A DNA stretch of 64,000 nucleotides from Rhododendron vialii (lineage: Eukaryota > Streptophyta > Magnoliopsida > Ericales > Ericaceae). The translations under genes were made by a program, and so were the position numbers. Location of the stretch: the NCBI RefSeq assembly GCF_030253575.1, contig NC_080564.1, positions 23,894,001 to 23,958,000 on the forward strand, written 5' to 3'. The notes below the pieces were generated by a model. It was not told the DNA's origin. It was given only the letters and a program-made list of their open reading frames with translations, and made no database searches. Position 1 is the first letter of the stretch. Every line of letters starts with the position of its first letter. Shown piece after piece: positions 57,204 through 64,000 of this stretch.

Positions 57204-60200
57204 ATGGTTCTAGATGCGCTTCCGACCGACCTCTGGGATGCGGAAGAAACCGTTAAGACCTCACCGCCAGCTGATATTTGGGATGTCGACAACATTGTCG
57301 ACCTAAACATGGGGAACGAAGTGTGGACCGTCAATGCTGCTCTCGTCGATGGAGGATTTTGGGACGTTCCGTTCGTCACCAACCCGGGAGCGCCATTTGA
57401 AGAAGAGGCTGCACAGGATCCCGCCTTTTGGGAAGGTCTAGTGATGGAAGACTTGGAATGGGACACCGCTCTGGGGACAGACTCGGCTGCAACGGTGGCA
57501 TCAACGGACAGAGGGAAGCGCAAGCTGGAAGAAGTACCAGCCGATCTGTGGGATTCTATTGACTCATCATCTTGGTGGGATGTGGCCAACGTCACTAGGA
57601 GCGGCCGAGTGTTTCAGCCATCCAACCTCCAGGCTGGGAGCTCGTCCAATCCGCCCGGTCAGAAAGCCACTGTTCCCGCTGCTCAGAGAACTGATCCGCT
57701 CTTTCCAAATGGGGTTCTAGAAGAAGACGCCATTTTGAAACAGCTCAAACGGATTCCGGCCGCTGTCTCTATCTGGGGCCTAATTTCTTCATCAAAGGAG
57801 CATCGAGAGAAGCTATCCTCCGCGTTGGCCCGGCTCACGGTACCGATCGACATCATTCCCGAGGCCATGATTGCCCTCGTGCTGCCACTCCTCTCCAAGC
57901 ACTCCGTTACTTTCACCGAAAGGGATCTGCCCGTTGAAGGAACTGCTCACAACCGCCCGCTGCACATCACCGTCAAGTGCCGGGGACATTGGGTGCCAAC
58001 CGTGCTAATTGACAACGGCTCGGCCATCAACGTTTGCCCAATGAGGGTTGCCTACCGTTTGGGATTCTCAAAGAGTGACCTAACGCCATCCAATCTGGCC
58101 GTCAAGGCATACGACAGCACTCGCCGCATGGTGGAAGGAACTCTGATGCTGAAACTAGATGCTGAGGGCTTCGAAATGGATGTAGAGTTCCACGTGGTCG
58201 ACGTCCCCGCCACCTTTAACCTGCTGCTGGGCAGGCCTTGGCTTCATAGGGCCGACATTATGGCTGTACCTTCAACCCTGCACCAGAAAGTCATGCTGGG
58301 GCTGCCTACCGGAACCTTAACAATCTGCGCGGACTCTGGGATCCGCCCGCTCACGGATGACGGCACACCTGTCTTGGGCATTATGCACAGGGAAGAAGAC
58401 TCGGACTTCGGAGGTTTCTCTTTCGACACATCTGGCTCAGTCCTCGCCATTGCCATGGATGATGACTTCACCATAAGCTCAACTGTCCTCGAAATGATGA
58501 GGAAGATGTCATTCATGCCGGGCCTAGGACTCGGGGCCAACCAACAAGGGATCGCTGAGTTCCCTGTCTTTCCTTCCAACAAAGGTCGTTTTGGTCTCGG
58601 TTATACTCCACCGGCCAAAGACGCCGAAAGGAGGAAAGACACGGGAAAACCTCGAACCCTTTTTGGTAACCCCGACAGCTACTTTGTGCGAGAGGGAGGA
58701 GGCTCTGCTTATTCGGGACAGATAGAGCCGTTTTGGGATCCGGAGACTTCCACTTGGCTGCCGGGATTTGAAATCTTTGCTGCGGACACCTGGTCCGATG
58801 AGGAGACGGCCGAAGAAAAACTTGCCAAACAGGAGTTCGAGAAGCAGCTGGGTCAGACCAAGGGAGAGTTTGACTGGCTGAAGGCTTTTGATCAAGGGGA
58901 TCTGGAGATGCTGTTCTCCCAAGTAGGTTTGGTTGGCAAGGGCGAAGAAGCTGAAGTGCTGATGCTCGAGCCCGACTCCTCAGACGCTCTCGAGGATCCT
59001 ACCTCTCTCATCGTGAAGGCACAGGGAAGTCTCAATAACTGCATTTTCACTCCGCGTCTAACATGCATTGACGATGAGTCTGAGTCTGACACGGAGTCTG
59101 TCAAGTCTAAGTCTAGCTCAGAGTCGGAGTTTGTGCCTCTTGGCCCTCCACGTCGTAGCTTTTACTTCAAGTTCGAGTCTGTTGTACTTGGCAACCCCGT
59201 GGGGTTTTATGAAATGCATGATCCTACTTCTGACTACTTTGCTAGCTTCTATATAAACTGTGTCGACCCTGACGATGAAGGAACAGACTTCGACGGGGAC
59301 ATCCCGGCTGAGTTGCGTTCCCTCATCGAAAAGGAAGACGAAAGGCGTGCTCAGCCTCTAAAAGAAGAAGTAATTTTTGTAAATTTGAAAGACGAGGATG
59401 ACCCCCGCATGATGCAAATCGGTGCAAATCTATCCCCGGAAAATCATGCCAGAACGATCGAGCTTCTCAAGGAATTTCCCGAGGTTTTCGCGTGGTCTCA
59501 CAAGGATATGCCCGGCATCGATCCTGAAATAGTGCAGCATCGGATCCCGTTGGAGCCTGGGGCTGTCCCCGTCAAACAAAAGCTCCGCAGGATGAGGCCG
59601 GATTGGGTTCAGAAGATCAAGGAAGAGGTTACAAAGCAGATTGATGCAGGATTCATAAGGGTTGCAGAATACCCCAAATGGGTGGCCAATATCGTGCCCG
59701 TTCCTAAGAAGGATGGAAAGATCCGAGTCTGCGTCGACTTCCGGGACTTAAACAAGGCAAGCCCCAAAGACAGTTTTCCCTTGCCACACATTGACGTGCT
59801 TGTGGACAACACGGCGGGGCATGCCTTGCTCTCTTTTTTCGACGGATTCTCCGGATACAACCAGATCTCTGTGGCACCCGAGGATCAAGAGAAAACAACG
59901 TTTGTCACGGAATGGGGCACTTACTGCTATGTAAAAATGCCGTTTGGACTGAAGAACGCCGGGTGCACTTTTCAACGGGCTCAAACGACCTTATTTCACG
60001 ATTTTATCCATAAGACCGTCGAGATCTACGTCGATGACATGATCGTGAAGGCAAAAGAGGAAAAAGACTATCTCCCGACACTCAGGCAATTTCTCGAAAG
60101 GCTCCGCAAGTACAATGTGCGCCTGAACCCACAAAAGTGCACGTTTGGGGTCACGTCAGGCAAAATGTTGGGGTTTCTGATCACCGTGAGGGGAATTGAA

Positions 60201-62627
60201 GTGGATCCTTCCAAGATCAAAGCAATTCTTGAGATGGAGCCGCCCAAGTCGGAAAAAGGTGTGCGAAGTTTTCTAGGGAAGGTCCAGTTCATCAGCAGGT
60301 TTATCTCCAAGTTGACTCTAACCTGCGGGCCGTTATTCCATTTGCTCAAAAAGGGGGTTCCATTCGAATGGACGGAGAAATGCCAGACCGCTTTCGAGTC
60401 TATTCAGAGGTATTTACAGAACCCACCGGTACTGATGCCGCCAACGCCAGGTCGACCTTTGATTCTCTATCTGTCCGTTTCTTCAACAGCCATGGGATGT
60501 CTGCTAGCACAGGAAGGAAGCAATGGGGTCGAGAAGGCTGTGTACTACCTAAGCAAGAAGATGGTTGGATCTGAGGAGCGCTATACCCCTCTGGAAAAGA
60601 CGTGTTGGGCGCTAGTTTGGGCTACAAGAAAGCTTAGACACTACATGCTAGCCTATTCGGTGAGACTGATTTCTCGGATGGATCCTATCAAGTACCTGTT
60701 CGAGAAGCCTGCGCTCACCCATAAGCTAGCACGTTGGTTGCTTCTGCTGGCTGAGTTCGAACTCCAACATGTCACGAGGAAGTCTGTAAAGGGGCACGCT
60801 GTGGCCGAATTTATAGCCGATCACCCGATCGACGGCCCGGAAGACGTGGATTTCACATTCCCCGACGAAGAGGTCTTAACAATGGTCGAGGAAGTATGGA
60901 CGCTCTATTTTGATGGGGCTGCTAACCAGAGGGGGTTTGGGATTGGAGTGTTGTTGATCACGCCCGCCGGTGCTCACATTCCGCTCTCCTTCAAGCTGAA
61001 TTTCGATGTCACCAACAATCAAGCCGAGTATGAGGCCTGCATCATCGGAATGGAAGCTGCTATCGCTTTAGGAGTCGAGAAGTTAGAAGTAATTGGCGAT
61101 TCGAACTTGGTGGTTTCCCAAGCCAATGGAGATTGGAAGGTTCGTGAAGAAAAACTGAAGCCTTATCACCAAGATTTGGAAGAACTGATTCCTCGCTTCA
61201 ATAAGGTGACTTTCACCCATGTCCCACGCTTGAAGAATCAGTTCGCCGATGCCTTGGCGACTTTGGCTTCAATGATCGAACTTCCAATAGGTGTTAAGTT
61301 GCGGCCGATCGTGATTGAACAGAGGGACCTGCCCGCTTACGAGTATATCAACGCCATTGATGATGTCGATGATGGCCTACCATGGTACCATGACATTTGG
61401 AACTTTGTGGAGCGTGGGGAGTTTCCTACTGAGGCCACGAAAAAGGATCGGATTGCTTTGCAGAGGTTGGCTTCTCAGTACATCATCTGTGGAGGGAAGC
61501 TGTATCGAAGGTCGCACTGCGGAATGCACAAGCTCTGTGTCAACGGCGTCGAGGCAACAAAGATAATGGAGGAGGTTCACGAAGGAGTCTGCGGGCCCCA
61601 CATGAGCGGCGTCATGCTCGCTAGGAAAATCCTCAGGCAGGGTTATTACTGGTCTACAATGGAGACGCAGTGCATCGACTATGTCCGGCGCTGTTACAAA
61701 TGCCAAATCCACGCAAACTTGCAGCATGTCCCTCCATCTAAGCTGTATGGCATGGCTTCACCATGGCCGTTCTCTGTTTGGGGCATCGACGTTATCGGGA
61801 TGATCAGACCGTCTGCTTCAAACGGCCATAAGTTCATACTAGTGGCGATAGACTATTTCACCAAATGGGTCGAGGCTGAGTCTTACAAGACACTGACAAC
61901 GGTTCAGGTTGCTCATTTCATTCGAAAGAACATCATTTACCGGTACGGAGTTCCTCAGGCGTTCGTATCCGATAACGGAAGTCATTTCAAAGGGAGGGTT
62001 CTGGAGCTCTTCGAGGAATTTGGCATCGAGATCCACCATTCAACGACCTATCGCCCGCAAACAAATGGGGCGGTCGAAGCTGCGAACAAGAATGTCGAGA
62101 TGATCATCAAGAAGACTGCCGAGTCTGCAAGGGATTGGCACGAGCAGCTGCCTCTCGCCCTCTGGGGGTACCGAACATCTATCCGCACTTCAACTGGTGC
62201 AACTCCTTTCTCTTTAGTCTATGGGATGGAGGCAGTACTTCCCATCGAGCTTGAGGTACCGTCGCTGAGAATCATGGTCGAAAGCGGTCTTGAGGAATCT
62301 GACTGGTTAAGCGGAAGGTTCATCGAGTTGATGTTGTTTGATGAGAGAAGACTCCGGGCTTTGTATCATGTTCAGGGTTATCAGCGTCGAGTTGCTCGAG
62401 CATTCAACAAAAAGGTGAAGTCCAGGGGCTTGGTCGAAGGAGACATGGTCACAAAGGAGATCCGGGCTCCAGTGTTTGATCCCCGCGGGAAATTCAGGCC
62501 GAAGCGATCCGGGCCATACATCATCAAGACCATCCTATCCGGGGGTGCTGCTAAGCTCATCGACCTTGACGGCAATGAATTCAACACCCTGGTCAACCTG
62601 GATCAGCTCAAACGTTATTTTCCCTGA
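57204..62627 (+). CDS. pol polyprotein: protease, RT, RNase H, archaeal-type RNase H, integrase
   Basis: 1807 codons, in the same frame as gag and separated from it by one UAG and 14 open codons. Residues (approximate): acidic Trp-rich linker 1-180; aspartic protease with VLIDNGSAINV near 268 and LLGRPWLH near 340; G-patch-like segment FMPGLGLGANQQGIAEF to FGLGY at 430-470; reverse transcriptase from 790 with VCVDFRDLNKA, LLSFFDGFSGYNQI and catalytic YVDDM near 941; RNase H 1080-1210; second RNase H 1230-1370 with LYFDGAANQRG, NQAEYEA, GDSNLVV and FADALATLA; integrase with HX7H and CX2C finger near 1455-1500, catalytic Asp in WGIDVIG (1527), SDNGSHFKG (1589) and Glu in NGAVEAANK (1624); C-terminal end QLKRYFP. 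All catalytic residues seem kept. The first ATG of the frame is used as start, but translation probably continues from gag. Confidence 0.93.
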   Translation: MVLDALPTDLWDAEETVKTSPPADIWDVDNIVDLNMGNEVWTVNAALVDGGFWDVPFVTNPGAPFEEEAAQDPAFWEGLVMEDLEWDTALGTDSAATVASTDRGKRKLEEVPADLWDSIDSSSWWDVANVTRSGRVFQPSNLQAGSSSNPPGQKATVPAAQRTDPLFPNGVLEEDAILKQLKRIPAAVSIWGLISSSKEHREKLSSALARLTVPIDIIPEAMIALVLPLLSKHSVTFTERDLPVEGTAHNRPLHITVKCRGHWVPTVLIDNGSAINVCPMRVAYRLGFSKSDLTPSNLAVKAYDSTRRMVEGTLMLKLDAEGFEMDVEFHVVDVPATFNLLLGRPWLHRADIMAVPSTLHQKVMLGLPTGTLTICADSGIRPLTDDGTPVLGIMHREEDSDFGGFSFDTSGSVLAIAMDDDFTISSTVLEMMRKMSFMPGLGLGANQQGIAEFPVFPSNKGRFGLGYTPPAKDAERRKDTGKPRTLFGNPDSYFVREGGGSAYSGQIEPFWDPETSTWLPGFEIFAADTWSDEETAEEKLAKQEFEKQLGQTKGEFDWLKAFDQGDLEMLFSQVGLVGKGEEAEVLMLEPDSSDALEDPTSLIVKAQGSLNNCIFTPRLTCIDDESESDTESVKSKSSSESEFVPLGPPRRSFYFKFESVVLGNPVGFYEMHDPTSDYFASFYINCVDPDDEGTDFDGDIPAELRSLIEKEDERRAQPLKEEVIFVNLKDEDDPRMMQIGANLSPENHARTIELLKEFPEVFAWSHKDMPGIDPEIVQHRIPLEPGAVPVKQKLRRMRPDWVQKIKEEVTKQIDAGFIRVAEYPKWVANIVPVPKKDGKIRVCVDFRDLNKASPKDSFPLPHIDVLVDNTAGHALLSFFDGFSGYNQISVAPEDQEKTTFVTEWGTYCYVKMPFGLKNAGCTFQRAQTTLFHDFIHKTVEIYVDDMIVKAKEEKDYLPTLRQFLERLRKYNVRLNPQKCTFGVTSGKMLGFLITVRGIEVDPSKIKAILEMEPPKSEKGVRSFLGKVQFISRFISKLTLTCGPLFHLLKKGVPFEWTEKCQTAFESIQRYLQNPPVLMPPTPGRPLILYLSVSSTAMGCLLAQEGSNGVEKAVYYLSKKMVGSEERYTPLEKTCWALVWATRKLRHYMLAYSVRLISRMDPIKYLFEKPALTHKLARWLLLLAEFELQHVTRKSVKGHAVAEFIADHPIDGPEDVDFTFPDEEVLTMVEEVWTLYFDGAANQRGFGIGVLLITPAGAHIPLSFKLNFDVTNNQAEYEACIIGMEAAIALGVEKLEVIGDSNLVVSQANGDWKVREEKLKPYHQDLEELIPRFNKVTFTHVPRLKNQFADALATLASMIELPIGVKLRPIVIEQRDLPAYEYINAIDDVDDGLPWYHDIWNFVERGEFPTEATKKDRIALQRLASQYIICGGKLYRRSHCGMHKLCVNGVEATKIMEEVHEGVCGPHMSGVMLARKILRQGYYWSTMETQCIDYVRRCYKCQIHANLQHVPPSKLYGMASPWPFSVWGIDVIGMIRPSASNGHKFILVAIDYFTKWVEAESYKTLTTVQVAHFIRKNIIYRYGVPQAFVSDNGSHFKGRVLELFEEFGIEIHHSTTYRPQTNGAVEAANKNVEMIIKKTAESARDWHEQLPLALWGYRTSIRTSTGATPFSLVYGMEAVLPIELEVPSLRIMVESGLEESDWLSGRFIELMLFDERRLRALYHVQGYQRRVARAFNKKVKSRGLVEGDMVTKEIRAPVFDPRGKFRPKRSGPYIIKTILSGGAAKLIDLDGNEFNTLVNLDQLKRYFP

Positions 62628-62639
62628 GAGATGCTCGTT

Positions 62640-62815
62640 GGATCGAAAACCACAAGGGTGGGCGATTCCAAGCAAAAGTTAGAGCAGCCTGCTAGACTGG
62701 AAACCTAAGGAGGCGGTTCTAGGCAAAAATAAATAGGCAAAAGTCGAAAGCTCGCTAGACCGAAAACCTGAAAAGGCGGTACTAGGCAAAAGTTAGAGCG
62801 TAAAAGGAGAGGTAA
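62640..62815 (+). repeat. Repeats downstream of pol
   Basis: Three variants of a unit of about 55-60 bp containing (G/C)GAAAACC..AA..GGCGGT.CTAGGCAAAAGTTAGAG. Such repeats are frequent just after pol in plant Tat elements. Confidence 0.6.
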
Positions 62816-63170
62816 AATACACGAGCGAACCTTGGCCTGAACTACGTTCTGACCTGATTCCCTGAAAAAGGGATACGTAGGCAATCTCACCTTGAGATTC
62901 GGTCACATTCCATCAAAATTTCGATCCAGGTTTGACATTTTTGGGTCCACATCGCAGTTTGAGGAGGTCGATCACAAGTCAAAGGCAGCACTGAAGCGAA
63001 TCAAAAAGGGGGAAACCTGTTGTCTTTCAACTTTATTGCAAATTACTACTTCTAATACATAAGCTGAGCATAAAAGCCTTAAAAACAGTTGAAGCATGAA
63101 AAACAGAACAAAATGCTTAAGAAGCCTAACGGCTCGCAGTTTATTCTAAGCATAGCAAAGTGGCCCGGAG

Positions 63171-64000
63171 TCAGTCAATATTTTCTCGTGCATGCACATC
63201 TGCTCTCAGCCACTGTCTGTAGCGGCTCCTCAACCCTGTTGAAAAATCCGGCATCTCAGCCTGAAGGGCTCTAAGGCCCCAGCGCCGTTGGTAACCATTG
63301 AGTGTTTGAGCGTTGAAATTCGGGACACGGAAATCCCCAATGCTGATGCGGTGGTTCTCTTGAGAAGCGCCCAACTGTCGAAGAACACGGCCAGGCATGT
63401 AGAAAGTAAAGCTCAACAGTCCCGCGATCACCACCCTGTCGAACCCATCGGAGTAAGCGGCCATGTCCGGGAGATCCAGCCAGGGGCACCTCCAGGCAAC
63501 CTCGTCAGGCTGCATTTGCCGCATGAACTCGTACCAGCCTTCTGTGTCCATGTCAGGGTAGCGCATCTCCCTTTGATGAATCCTCTTCGGAAAGAGATTC
63601 CAACCCGCCACCGGAGGATGCAGTAGGTTCAATTTGTCTGACAGCCACAACTGCATGAGAGGAAAAGACAAGTAAGAAGCCAGATAAAACCTGAGCGAAA
63701 AGACAAGTAAGGAGCTAGGGAGCAGCCTAGGCCGAGCGTCGAGGTAAAATGAGAACGTGAGAAAAACCGAAAAAAGGTGAGCTGAGTGAGATTACCTGAA
63801 GCAAAAGAGGGCTGCCGCTGAAGACGGCCGACTAGCCCGTATACACCAAGTCCAAACCCAAGAGAGTTTCGGCCAGGACCAAAGGGACCACATTCCTTCG
63901 CGCCCCCATCTGTGCAGCAACGCTCACAAGCGAAGGGCTGACCTGCCCATGGGCCGGCACGAGCAAATAGGCGGCCAGCAAGCAAATTACCAAGGCGAAG
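63171..64000 (-). CDS. Antisense spliced gene in the Tat element, partial
   Basis: Minus strand. Exon a runs in from beyond 64000 to 63796 (FALVICLLAAYLLVPAHG, VPLVLAETLLGLDLVYTG, stop TAG, SAVFSGSPLLLQ); donor CAG|GTAATC. A 145-bp intron (63795-63651) ends TCTCATGCAG. Exon b, 63650-63171, reads LWLSDKLNLLHPP, WRCPWLDLP, FTFYMPGRVLRQLGASQEN and ends REN ID before TGA. The LAETL.GLD and GSPLLLQ|.WL.DKL pattern resembles antisense genes carried by plant Tat elements and host proteins of the DUF7745 / plant mobile domain kind; function unknown. One in-frame TAG at about 63827-63829 in exon a argues for decay in this copy. The 5' part is outside the window. Confidence 0.6.
63651..63795 (-). other. 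Intron of the antisense gene
   Basis: Donor GTAATC (63795 downward), acceptor CCTCTCATGCAG (ending 63651). Splicing joins the reading frames exactly at SPLLLQ / LWLSDKL, which supports a real intron. Confidence 0.6.

Larger units (their letters stand above)
51772..64000 (+). mobile_element. Ty3/gypsy Tat-lineage retrotransposon, nearly intact, 3' end outside
   Basis: Order: 5' LTR (51772-53758), PBS (53760), leader (to 55244), gag (55245-57161), pol (57204-62627, 1807 codons without a stop), a non-coding tract with repeats, and an antisense spliced gene at 63171-64000. Protease, reverse transcriptase, RNase H, a second archaeal-type RNase H, then integrase is the domain order of the Tat lineage; the extra RNase H and extra antisense gene are hallmarks of Tat subgroups. 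The long open pol frame suggests a recent insertion. The 3' LTR and target duplication lie beyond 64000. Confidence 0.92.

Noticed and set aside
57683..57916. Long minus-strand frames inside gag-pol (also near 55716-56081, 56966-57595 and 58524-58922)
   Set aside because: Shadows of a GC-rich coding region on the other strand with no family resemblance, unlike the spliced antisense gene at 63171.

Overview
This is a 64 kb piece of plant nuclear genome. Pol genes of plant Ty3/gypsy (Tat-like) and Ty1/copia lineages, FAR1/MULE transposases, restorer-like PPR genes, MITEs and a flavonoid 3'-hydroxylase gene show it. It suggests a eudicot, perhaps a woody one; the species cannot be fixed from the sequence alone. 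The only host gene with a complete open structure is a CYP75B-type flavonoid 3'-hydroxylase (F3'H) on the minus strand (45607 down to 34174). It has three exons joined by GT-AG introns and encodes 519 residues. Its introns (7.1 and 2.8 kb) are full of transposon remnants, and its haem-binding signature ends in Arg where Gly is the rule.

Layout. 1-3410: 5' part of a decayed minus-strand Tat-like retrotransposon (LTR, PBS, gag-protease with several stops). 4109-7490: an RFL-type PPR pseudogene split by a 2.4 kb solo LTR with a 5-bp target duplication. 8184-8530: hAT-type MITE. 9923-16821: a complete but decayed Mutator-like element with inverted ends, near-perfect 9-bp target duplication, broken FAR1-type transposase and a captured ribosomal protein S6 fragment. 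16870-28234: a second inverted-repeat (MULE-like) pair holding a copia retrotransposon (19602-26181, 353-bp LTRs, TSD AATTA), which itself holds a tRNA-like SINE split by another hAT-type MITE. 30805-31924: a second RFL-type PPR gene, frameshifted by a 4-bp duplication. 34174-45607: F3'H. 46669-47380: foldback elements and a tRNA-like repeat. 47391-49389: a FAR1/FRS pseudogene. 50193-51537: a second solo LTR of the type seen at 4637-7060.

51772-64000: the youngest-looking unit, a Tat-lineage Ty3/gypsy element on the plus strand. It has a 2 kb LTR, PBS, and one reading frame from gag to integrase broken only by two UAG codons. It carries a second RNase H domain, a G-patch-like segment, and downstream of pol an antisense gene with a recognisable intron that runs off the window. 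Its 3' LTR lies outside. The most interesting signals are the antisense spliced gene, the repeated palindromic motif in the LTR, the UAG-punctuated gag-pol frame, the altered F3'H haem loop and the RPS6-carrying MULE. No prokaryotic-type system and no CRISPR is present.
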